Shown here one piece after another: positions 16,029-24,000 of a DNA stretch of 64,000 bases. This stretch comes from Hoylesella loescheii DSM 19665 = JCM 12249 = ATCC 15930. Lineage in GTDB: Bacteria > Bacteroidota > Bacteroidia > Bacteroidales > Bacteroidaceae. The stretch is taken from assembly GCF_000378085.1 (NCBI RefSeq), contig NZ_KB899213.1:248001-312000 (forward strand), read 5' to 3'. The notes under the pieces are model-generated. The model had not been told where the DNA came from, did no database searches, and saw only the letters and a program-made list of their open reading frames with translations. The position numbers and the translations under genes were made by a program. The stretch's first letter is position 1; the number at the start of each line of letters is the position of its first letter.

Positions 16029-16634
16029 TTATTTCACCTCAATCAGTTCCACATCGAACACCAATGTGGCGAAAGGAGGAATTGAAGCACCAGCTCCACG
16101 CTCGCCATAACCCAGTTGATAGGGGATGAAGAAGCGATATTTTGCACCTTCTTTCATGAGCTGCAAACCTTCGGTCCATCCGGCGATAACGCCATTTAGG
16201 GGGAACGTTGCTGGTTCGCCACGCTGAACAGAGCTGTCGAACATCGTTCCATCTATCAGCATACCCTCGTAATGGCACACCACCTTGTCGGTAGCTTTAG
16301 GGCTTTTGCCGTTGCCTTCTTTAAGTACCTGATATTGCAAACCGCTGGGCAGCGTCACCACGCCTTCTTTTTTGGCGTTCTCGCTGAGGTATTTCTCACC
16401 CTCGCTCTTGGCTCCTTTGTACTTCTCGGCTGCCTCGGCGCGTTGTTTCTCTTCTTGTTTGCGGAAGAAATCTTCCACAATTTGCTGTGCTTCGGCTGTG
16501 GCTACTTGGGGTTCTTTGCCGTCAATCATGTCCTTAACAGCTTGTGCAAAGTCGTCGATGTTCAAGTCGGCTGCACCCATTTGCGACAATTGGCGGCCAA
16601 TGCCTAGGCCCAAAGCATAACTAAGTTTATCCAT
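16029..16634 (-). CDS. FKBP-type peptidyl-prolyl isomerase, no signal peptide
   Basis: 201 residues from the ATG at 16634 (MDKLSYALGLGIGRQL); the ORF can extend upstream to 16679, but that stretch covers the promoter. Residues 1-95 are FKBP_N-like and 100-201 the catalytic FKBP domain (CHYEGMLIDGTMFDSSVQRGEP, VIAGWTEGLQLM, YGERGAGASIPPFATLVFDVELIEVK). With no signal sequence it should be cytoplasmic, unlike its two downstream paralogues. Family members act as proline isomerases and chaperones. Confidence 0.92.
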   Translation of the reverse strand: MDKLSYALGLGIGRQLSQMGAADLNIDDFAQAVKDMIDGKEPQVATAEAQQIVEDFFRKQEEKQRAEAAEKYKGAKSEGEKYLSENAKKEGVVTLPSGLQYQVLKEGNGKSPKATDKVVCHYEGMLIDGTMFDSSVQRGEPATFPLNGVIAGWTEGLQLMKEGAKYRFFIPYQLGYGERGAGASIPPFATLVFDVELIEVK

Positions 16635-16676
16635 AACAATATTGTCTTTTATCTCTTTATTTTTCGTACAATGGCA

Positions 16677-16684
16677 CAAAGTTA
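16677..16684 (-). promoter_or_regulatory. -7 box for the cytoplasmic FKBP gene
   Basis: TAACTTTG on the minus strand, about 42 bases before the chosen ATG. It decides the start, because the longer ORF would begin at or before this box. The -33 element is not convincing. Confidence 0.6.
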
Positions 16685-16899
16685 CAATTAATTATCTTAT
16701 CCGATACGCTTATTTGCAAAAAAAACACTAAATTTGGGGTTTGCAAGCTAACCTGCCCGCTTGTTTTTCAGACTCGTTCTGAAAGTACATCAGCCTCGGA
16801 GCGATGGTTTTTGCCGCAGGCAGACCTATCCCGCGCAACAACGGAACATGCACCGGCGATGCGAAAAAGGGGCATATTACCATTTAAACCAAAAACGTC

Positions 16900-17604
16900 A
16901 TGAACACAAAAAACAAGCACGTCGTCTTTCTTACAGGCGCAGGGATGTCGGCAGAAAGCGGCATTAAGACTTTCAGAGGTAACGATGGACTGTGGGAGAA
17001 CTATCCTGTGATGCAGGTGGCATCGCACGAGGGATGGCTAGCCGACCCCAATTTGGTAAACCAATTTTATAACGAAAGGCGTCAGCAGCTGTTCGCCGCG
17101 CAGCCCAACAAGGGGCATCAGCTAATAGCCGAATTGGAAAAGCGATGCCAAGTAACCGTTATCACGCAAAACGTAGACGATTTGCACGAACGTGCAGGTT
17201 CGTCGTATGTTATTCATTTGCATGGCGAATTGTTGAAGGTTTGCTCTTCGGCCGACCCCAATAATCCGCGTTACATCCGCACGCTAACACCCAACGATGC
17301 CACCGTTGCGCCCGACGAGAAAGCCACCGATGGTTCGCGGCTCCGTCCTTTCATCGTTTTCTTCGGCGAGGCGGTGCCACTTATCGAGGTGGCAGCACGC
17401 ACCGTGCGACAGGCCGACGTGTTGGTCGTCATCGGAACGTCGCTTAACGTCTATCCCGCAGCAGGTCTTTTGGCCTACGCTCCACCTGCAACGCCCATCT
17501 ATCTGATCGACCCCGAGCCTGTAGAAACTCAGTCTTATCCGCGGGTTAAGCAGCTGCGCATGGGTGCTTCGCAAGGGATGGAGGAGCTGATGGCTATTTT
17601 ATAA
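16900..17604 (+). CDS. NAD-dependent protein deacylase (sirtuin), zinc-less type
   Basis: 234 residues. Rossmann motif GAGMSAESGIKTFR (13-26), TQNVDDLHERAG (89-100), catalytic H108 (HLHGE), and GTSLNVYPAAGL (179-190) define the Sir2 family. Y57-x-x-R60 corresponds to the pair that binds succinyl/malonyl-lysine in SIRT5 and CobB, so desuccinylation is as likely as deacetylation. The usual four zinc cysteines are missing: only C115 is present where a CxxC...CxxC module is expected. It is monocistronic, divergent from the FKBP gene. Confidence 0.9.
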   Translation: MNTKNKHVVFLTGAGMSAESGIKTFRGNDGLWENYPVMQVASHEGWLADPNLVNQFYNERRQQLFAAQPNKGHQLIAELEKRCQVTVITQNVDDLHERAGSSYVIHLHGELLKVCSSADPNNPRYIRTLTPNDATVAPDEKATDGSRLRPFIVFFGEAVPLIEVAARTVRQADVLVVIGTSLNVYPAAGLLAYAPPATPIYLIDPEPVETQSYPRVKQLRMGASQGMEELMAIL

Positions 17605-17616
17605 GACCAAATAGCT

Positions 17617-17830
17617 TCATCCCCCAACCCCTCTCCAAGCCGAGAGGGGGAGTGATTTGCTTTGCTGTTACAAAGCATAATGACATCGTTTGCTACTTGT
17701 TTGGCTGTTTTGAAACAGAAAAAGGGATGGTGTTATACGTCAAAACCAAGCTTAGTTGGCAAAAAATTCATAAGACATGCAGCTCACTTCTCCCTTTGGA
17801 GAGGGGCTGTGAATGAGGATTTTATATCCT
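17617..17830. repeat. CTCTCC inverted-repeat element
   Basis: The left part contains CCCCTCTC (17628-17635) pairing with GAGAGGGG (17642-17649). The right part (about 17760-17830, starting ATAAGACATGCAG) carries the related inverted sequence CTTCTCCCTTTGGAGAGGGG and GAATGAGG. The right part matches copies at ~26806-26870 and ~42335-42400. No gene is seen between 17605 and 17949. Confidence 0.7.
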
Positions 17831-17904
17831 TAACTACATCATGTTGTTGAGGCTAAAAAAACAAAAAAAGTCCTTTTTACTTTTCTTGTTAAAGCCAATT
17901 GTAG

Positions 17905-17912
17905 TACCTTTG
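17905..17912 (+). promoter_or_regulatory. -7 box for small lipoprotein
   Basis: TACCTTTG, preceded by CTTG at 17885-17888 (spacing shorter than ideal). The leader to the ATG at 17950 is about 32 bases. Confidence 0.65.
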
Positions 17913-17949
17913 CGCCATATTAATTCATCAAAAAGAAAGGAATAAGCTC

Positions 17950-18381
17950 ATGAAAAGTACCATTTTAAAGAACCACATCTTGCATTTTGCTGCAATGTTC
18001 GTGGTATTGATTGCTGGTTTGTCGTTTGTTTCTTGTGCTAGCGAAAGTGGCGAAGATCAAGAGGCAAGCCCAATAGTAGATACTTGGATGTCGCAAGGTA
18101 GTAGCACTGGCATTTACTACATGGTTTTTACCGAGTATAAGCAGTACTTCGTTACCACCGATCTTAAGGACCCAAACAAGAACAGCGAAATCGGAAGCTA
18201 TAGTTTCGCAAACAATAAGCTGACATGCAACCCTAAGGGAAAGTCGCAAAAGGTGTACAACTGCGTTATTACGGGCTCCCGCATGAGGCTGACTCCCTCC
18301 TCTGGCAATGAGGGTGTAAAGGAATTCATACGCTACACCCCGTCTTCAGCAGCCAAGCGCGTAACGCACGTTCAGCCCTAA
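17950..18381 (+). CDS. Small secreted lipoprotein, function unknown
   Basis: 143 residues. The signal sequence ends in a lipobox (LSFVSCASES, Cys at 29), so it is lipid-anchored after export. The mature part, about 115 residues, is rich in Tyr, Ser and Thr and looks beta-structured (TWMSQGSSTGIYYMVFTEYKQYFVT, ITGSRMRLTPSSG), in the manner of lipocalin-like Bacteroidota lipoproteins that report a W-x-G-type barrel start (inference). It stands alone, with its own promoter and terminator. Confidence 0.8.
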   Translation: MKSTILKNHILHFAAMFVVLIAGLSFVSCASESGEDQEASPIVDTWMSQGSSTGIYYMVFTEYKQYFVTTDLKDPNKNSEIGSYSFANNKLTCNPKGKSQKVYNCVITGSRMRLTPSSGNEGVKEFIRYTPSSAAKRVTHVQP

Positions 18382-18394
18382 AACACCATTACGT

Positions 18395-18440
18395 AATCGC
18401 CATACCGTCTTTATGGACATGGTATGGCGATTTGTTTTTT
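18395..18440 (+). terminator. Intrinsic terminator of the lipoprotein gene
   Basis: AATCGCCATACC (18395-18406) pairs with GGTATGGCGATT (18421-18432), followed by TGTTTTTTG. Strong. Confidence 0.9.
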
Positions 18441-18453
18441 GTGAAAAGCACAC

Positions 18454-19278
18454 TTATTCAAACCTAATCATTTCGGCTAACCGCACGAAATAGTCGTTGG
18501 TCCAGATATCCAAATCCTTTTCGTTTTGTATAAATGGCAACACATCGGCTTTCACCATCTTAATGTCTGTGGTGGCAAGCCGCTCTTTAAGTCTTGCGAT
18601 GAAGTTGTCTTTGGCGATTTCTTCCTGATTAAATTGGAGGGCACGTTCCCGAAAATGGACGAAATCTAATGGTGTTTTGTGACGCACATACCATTCAAAG
18701 TCATACCAATCTCTGCCCTTTACGCGGTTTTTCCATTCACGATAAACCAAGGCATGCATCTTACCGGCGAACAGAGAGGGTAATGTAAAACAACGAACCA
18801 TAAAAGATTTGGGGAGTAATAGTATGCGTTGTTCTGTGGCGAACTTCAAGGGTGGTTGCGTGTCTACCTCTATCTTGATTTTGATAGACTTCTCCGACTG
18901 AAACATTACGTTGTAAACGTCGGTATTATCTTTAAGAAACGCCGACTCAACTTTGCTCATTAATCGTTTCTCTTTCTTCCTTATCTCAACTGTTCTACCC
19001 ACCAATGCAAATTCATCTACGATGGGTTGGAAGTATTGGGTGAAGTCAAAGTCGGGGTCGGGGATAAGCAACGAAAAGTCCATATCTTCGGAAAAGCGCT
19101 GCAATCCATGGAAAATTCGAAGGCAAGTTCCTCCGTAAAACGCAGCAATATCGAAGAACCCGCCATGATACAACCCAGCAAGAATGATTTGCTGGTTTAC
19201 TTCAAGTGTTGCATTTTGCCGTTGCTGCTCTGTATCTAGCGGGTAAGCTGCAAGCATTTTGTTGTATAGTTCATTCAT
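18454..19278 (-). CDS. abiEii: AbiEii-type nucleotidyltransferase toxin
   Basis: 274 residues of the AbiEii/AbiGii family, the toxin of type IV toxin-antitoxin (abortive infection) pairs. The nucleotidyltransferase motif is GGTCLRIFHGLQRFSEDMDFSLL (residues 49-71), with the conserved GG, S and D-x-D. Later motifs are KIKIEVDTQPP, the LPSLFAGKMHALVYRE segment and KGRDWYDFEWY, which are common in this family. Some relatives modify tRNA 3' ends; that activity is not shown here. Its ATG overlaps the end of the antitoxin gene by 4 bases, which couples translation. Confidence 0.92.
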   Translation of the reverse strand: MNELYNKMLAAYPLDTEQQRQNATLEVNQQIILAGLYHGGFFDIAAFYGGTCLRIFHGLQRFSEDMDFSLLIPDPDFDFTQYFQPIVDEFALVGRTVEIRKKEKRLMSKVESAFLKDNTDVYNVMFQSEKSIKIKIEVDTQPPLKFATEQRILLLPKSFMVRCFTLPSLFAGKMHALVYREWKNRVKGRDWYDFEWYVRHKTPLDFVHFRERALQFNQEEIAKDNFIARLKERLATTDIKMVKADVLPFIQNEKDLDIWTNDYFVRLAEMIRFE

Positions 19279-19901
19279 CTGCGTAAGTAATTAACAAGCG
19301 TTTGTATAGAGTTCGCCTTTTTGCCAACCGCTACATACTGTTCAAATATGCCCACATCCATATTCCGAAAGTCGTCGATATCCATACGTATGTCTTCTTC
19401 GAGATACACATCAACATCTCTGCGATAGCGTAGGTTTAGCTTTGGCGAATTGGCGATAAGGTCGCAAAGGGCTTTCTCGGGCGTTGCCATCAGGAAGCTG
19501 TAGCTTTGCTTGTTGATGCTGGTAATGCCTATGGGAAACGCCTCGCGACTGATACGTGTAAACTGGAAATGACCAAGGGGCGTGTCGAAGCTACGACTAT
19601 GCTTTACGGTCATTGATTGCATGGTGTACACCGCCTCGGGTATCAGCCCATAATATCGTAGAGCCGAAGACATCGACACATACGAGGGGGCGTAAAGATG
19701 GTTGGCGATGAGTTCGGTAGATAAGGGCGAACGCAACACGTATGGGGATACCACATAAAGCCCTTTCTTAAGTCGAACGAGCTTTCCGCTCAACTCAAGA
19801 TTGCGCACCTTTTGGTTGCCAGCCTTTATTTCGGGGAAAAGCGAGGCGATAGTTGTTGTGCTAATGGGAAGATTCCCTATACTGGCCAATTCGTTAGTCA
19901 T
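19275..19901 (-). CDS. abiEi: AbiEi-type antitoxin/repressor
   Basis: 208 residues from the ATG at 19901. The N-terminal winged HTH is PISTTTIASLFPEIKAGNQKVRNLELSGKLVRLKKGLYVVSP, the usual AbiEi_4 type DNA-binding start; the rest is the antitoxin core (LIANHLYAPSYVSMSSALRYYGLIPEAVYTMQSMT). These proteins repress their own promoter and neutralise AbiEii. A longer ORF from 19961 exists, but TATCTTTG lies between, only a few bases before the chosen ATG, so the longer form would start upstream of the promoter. Confidence 0.9.
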   Translation of the reverse strand: MTNELASIGNLPISTTTIASLFPEIKAGNQKVRNLELSGKLVRLKKGLYVVSPYVLRSPLSTELIANHLYAPSYVSMSSALRYYGLIPEAVYTMQSMTVKHSRSFDTPLGHFQFTRISREAFPIGITSINKQSYSFLMATPEKALCDLIANSPKLNLRYRRDVDVYLEEDIRMDIDDFRNMDVGIFEQYVAVGKKANSIQTLVNYLRR

Positions 19902-19905
19902 AATG

Positions 19906-19913
19906 CAAAGATA
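19906..19913 (-). promoter_or_regulatory. Promoter of the abiE pair, giving a nearly leaderless mRNA
   Basis: TATCTTTG on the minus strand ends only 4 bases before the ATG at 19901; a TTTG lies 16 bases upstream. Transcription would start at or next to the start codon. Confidence 0.6.
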
Positions 19914-20040
19914 GTCAAATTTTGAACACCAAACTAACTTTTTCTTGTTTTTCTGTACCAAATCTTACTGTTTAGGGAGTGAAAAACAGGGCGATTAAGC
20001 CGCATACAATGCATTTAAAGACAGCAAGAATTAAGCATTT

Positions 20041-20165
20041 ACGTGATTTTGGGATAAGCATACGATGCTTTTAGAGCAAGATTAGATAAAAAACAAATGG
20101 CTATCTCTCCAACTAGTATTATGCGGTAGTTGGCATAACGAGTTGCCCTTATCCCGAAGTTTCGT
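20041..20165. repeat. Terminal-inverted-repeat element (GGGATAAG family), copy 1
   Basis: The ends ACGTGATTTTGGGATAAG (20041-20058) and CTTATCCCGAAGTTTCGT (20148-20165) are imperfect inverted repeats. The interior holds AGCAAGATTAGA and a hairpin CCAACT...GCGGTAGTTGG. It carries no ORF. Confidence 0.75.
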
Positions 20166-20294
20166 AACGTTTGATGTTAGCTTGGCACCATCTAGGCGGT
20201 TCATTCTACAGTCTATCATCGCCAACAACTCACCTTTCCACCCTCCAAACGCCATCTTTCACGCCTCACCCTATAAGCCCTTGTAGTGAGCTTT

Positions 20295-20404
20295 TTCAGC
20301 TTCCGCCTTGTTACAGCTAAGTTGGACTACTGTTCCAGATAAGTTGGAACAGTGTTCCAATTCAACTGGAACAACATTCCAATTCAACTGGAACAGGCGT
20401 CCAA
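20295..20404 (+). repeat. 22-bp tandem palindromic array, TGGAACA family, locus 2
   Basis: Exact 22-base units start at 20317, 20339, 20361 and 20383, preceded by a degenerate one. The second unit holds the perfect palindrome TTGGAACAGTGTTCCAA. Confidence 0.93.
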
Positions 20405-20503
20405 AACATCTTTAACACGACGATTAATGTAATCATGCATCATCAGGGCTTATCAAGCGCATTTTCGGAACTATGAAAATGCAAACGAGGGAGGGGTTGA
20501 TTG

Positions 20504-20625
20504 GCGCGTTCGGGATAAGATAACATGCCTTTTGAACAAGACAGAAGAGGTAAACGAATGGCTATCTCGCCAACTAGTGCTACGCGGCAGTTGGATAACG
20601 ATTGAGTTTTATCCCGAACTCGTGC
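20504..20625. repeat. GGGATAAG-family terminal-inverted-repeat element, copy 2
   Basis: GCGCGTTCGGGATAAG (20504-20519) faces TTTTATCCCGAACTCGTGC (20607-20625). The interior includes CTATCTCGCCAACTAGTGCTACGCGGCAGTTGG in segments shared with copy 1. Confidence 0.8.
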
Positions 20626-20708
20626 AAGTATTTGATAAGGCTCTAGCTTGCCAATCTACTTGTTCCATTGCCTCCTTGCCAACGATTTGGGTGAAAATCT
20701 CCCATTAA

Positions 20709-20753
20709 AAACCGCCGCACTACATCCTATAAAGGCGTGAAGTGCGGCGGTTT
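20709..20753 (-). terminator. Terminator downstream of the DUF4132 gene
   Basis: AAACCGCCGCACT (20709-20721) pairs perfectly with AGTGCGGCGGTTT (20741-20753). On the minus strand it is followed by TTTTTAAT, so it fits termination of the transcript ending at 21002, about 250 bases upstream of it. Confidence 0.8.
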
Positions 20754-21001
20754 GAGTTTACCTAGTAACGTCTTTCGGCTTAACTCCTTGTTAAGCTAAC
20801 GAAGTGATTATATGGCGAGTTTATAAGTTATTGGGTTGATAAGTTGATGGGTTGCCGAGAATGTAAGTAGAGGAGCTTACTCAGTTGACGAGTTTACAAA
20901 GGGACTTTGCTTCTCAGTAGCAAGGCATACGGCTTAACTTCTTACGCCTTCTTCTCTTACTGCTTACTTCTTAACCTCCTTACTCCTTGTTCTCTTACCC
21001 C

Positions 21002-24000
21002 TTATCTCCTTTCAATCCACTGCAAAATGGTGGGGTCTTTCAGCTTATGGTCTTCGGCCAACAGCACCACTTTCGACACGATTTCCACCGTCTTGGGATC
21101 TTCGTCGACAAAGGGCAGGTAGAGCTTACCACGTTGTGCGCCATGCACGGGCACGATGGGGATTTCCTTTCCACCCTGTTGGCGCACGTTGGCAGAACCT
21201 AAATGCACGGTGTAAGCGGCCAAGCTGCCCTCGATAAAGGCGAAGTTGCCATCCACGCGCACGTTGTTAAGCTTGAGCATTTCGGCCGTACAGCGAACGA
21301 TTGCTGCACGAAGCTCGCGCGTAGACTGACCCGTCTCGGGATCAACGCCACCTACGAAGGCGATGCTTACGGCCAAATCAACGTCGCGCATCACCTCGCT
21401 GTAAAGCACGGGGTCTACATCGGCAATGTGTAAAGGCTCTATACCGCGCGTGCGATCGAAGCGAACGTATTCGATGGCGGGCGCTTCAGCGTCCGACGGA
21501 CTGAACCAATCGGCTCGCGCATATAGCGTAACCACCACCCCTTGCTTATGAAACACCTTCCGCAGACCCGCTTCGTAGTCGGCCACCCAACCTCGCGAGC
21601 GCAGTGTTGCCAACGTTTGGCGCACCTGTATTTGGTAACCGCTGTAACGACGGCTCTCGTCTTTGTCGGCTTCTTCTTGAATGGGCACGTACAATTCGCG
21701 GAAAACTTGTTTGAAAGGTTGTACCAGTTGCATCTCGAACAGCCTACTCTGCCATACCGCCCACTTGCCCGAGGCGTGCAGGTGATAAGGATGTGCGATG
21801 GTTAGAGGCGTTTCGGGGTCAATGTTTTGTGCGCCATCCAGCGTCTGCAGCTTACCTTCGGCATATAGTCCGATGTGTTCGTGCTGTTGCACCAACAGTT
21901 TCGCGAAGAGCGGGGCCACAATGGGATTGCTCTCGATAACGGCTGCATCGGCAGGCATGATGGTTGTTTGCTGGCGCATCATGTCTTCGAATATCTCGCG
22001 TGCACGACGATGTTGCAGTGTCCACTCCTTGTGCGTTTGGGTCACTTGCAGGTAAGTGGCGTTCTTCTTCAGTTTCGTTGGCACCGTCTTCAGCGGTTTG
22101 TCGTCTTTCTCTATCACCACCTTGTTTGTGCCATCGGGTGCAATCTCAACGCGGATAAGGTAGCCTTCGGCCTTCATGCCATCGAGCATGGCCTTGTTGT
22201 CGGCCACCAAATGGCCTTCCATACGCCACACCAACTGTATCACGTCGTCGTATCCTGCCGAGCGCGCAAGGTTAATCAAGGCAATTTCCACGGTGCGTTT
22301 TTCCGACGCCTGACGCTGTGCGCCAAACTCCTTGCTTTCTTTCAAGAAGGCTTGAATGCGTTTGTAGCGTTTCAGTAAGGCCGTGTCTATGTTTTTCTTT
22401 GGCAGTGGCACAAGGCCCAAGGCGCACAATGCGTCTTTGTTGCGCGTCTTGTCTATCTGCTCCATCAGTTGCTTTTCTTTTATCAGGCCTTGCGTAACGT
22501 CGGCGAATCGGCGTGCACGACCATGGTAGTTGCTGCTACCCATGTACTTGGCTGCATCGTAGAAAAGGGCGAAACGCTTTTTCCCCACCTTCTTAAATGC
22601 CTCGTTAAAGAGGCGTGCATCAAAGGCACCATCGGCCAGGTCTTCGGGAGCAAGGTCGGTGTAGAGGGCTATTTGTGCGCGCTTCTCTTCGCTGTCGCTC
22701 TCTTTGGTGTGTGCCACGAAGTAATAATAAGCCTCGTCGAAACCCTTCCAATCTAAGTGTTGGCGCACCAATGGCATCCATTGTGGGGCGAAGAAGGCCA
22801 GTTCCACCAGTCGTTCGGGGTCTATACCCTTCAGCATGTTGGGTGTATCGGTGTCTAGCGGATAACAATGCACGATGCATGCGGTAAGCACAGCGCGCTT
22901 TTCTTTGCCGCTACAATCGCGCACCAAGTGTTCTTTGCCCAGTGCCGACATGGCCTTTTTCAGCGTGGCAGTGCCCCATAGCACCACATTGCTGCGATAG
23001 CTGCCAGCCAAAAGGTTGGTTGCCGGCGTGGGTGCGTTGCGCCGTGTCAGTTCTATTTCTAGCAGGTGGTTGGCTATGCGGTTAACCACCGAGCGCAGAT
23101 GTTCGTACACGGCCTTATCGTAACGTGGCTTCTTGGGCGCAATATCCCAAATGGGCTTGCGGCGATAATCGCCATCGTAGTATAGGTTGAACGTGGCATT
23201 CTCGAGCATACTGCCTTTTTCAGACATTAACATCTGCATCAGCTGGTCGTCGGTTAGCATGCCTTCTAGGTTCATTCGTGCAGCCATGAGCGACGGCAGT
23301 TGGTAGTTGCTCCTGTAAGTGCCACCCCCTTCGAGGTAGAATTTACGACTAATGGCCAGCAAAAGCTTAGCCGCACGGGTAAATTGCTCATCGGTTTGCC
23401 ACGTCCTTGCAATGGTATGCACCGCCTCGCACAGCGGTTTGCAGGTTGGTATGGGATAAACGTAGGTGCTGTATGTTGTTTTCCTTACGATTTTTTTCTC
23501 GTTAAAGAAGAAGTAGAAGAGGGCGGCGATCTGGTAAGCGGGTTCGAAAAACAGTTCGGGACGTTGCTCCTTTACCTCCTCATAATGTGCTTCAATCACC
23601 TGTCGGAAGTGCGAAAGATACTTCATTTCCAGCTGCGGACGTTCTTTTGTCAAAGGATAGTTGGGCAAGTCGATAAACAGCTTGTCGTCGTTATTGTTGC
23701 CTCGCCAATCGAGCATCAGATAAATGCCATACAACTCTTCATCCTTTATGCCGCTTTCTTGTAAGAATTGTCGCCACAGTTCGGGGAAAGGCAGACTATT
23801 GAAGTTGTTGTCGTGGTTGGTTCGGCGCAGGTAAGTGTCACCCAATAGCTGGTCATCGTTCCACCTGTCCTTATATTGCTTGTCGGCATTGGCATTTACA
23901 ATGTCTTCCAGTTTCTGGTAGATGCCGTGCAGTTGCTCGTAGGTATAGGCGAAAACACTGCTCAAGTCGGGTGCGCCATTTTTGCCCGTGATTTTCGAAA

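Larger units (their letters stand above)
20148..20625. repeat. ~480-bp composite repeat, copy A (inverted copy at 42576-43056)
   Basis: Read on the opposite strand, this segment matches 42576-43056 along its full length with scattered substitutions. It contains, in order: one GGGATAAG-type end, a conserved 150-bp block, a four-unit 22-bp array (20317-20404), a hairpin GCATTTTC/GAAAATGC (20459-20482), and a whole GGGATAAG element (20504-20625). No gene is seen anywhere in 19902-21001. Confidence 0.9.

Noticed and set aside
20317..20404. TGGAACA arrays as LexA/SOS boxes (GAAC-N4-GTTC)
   Set aside because: The half-site spacing is 3 and variable, the arrays are distant from any SOS gene, and exact 22-bp tandem repetition is not an SOS feature.
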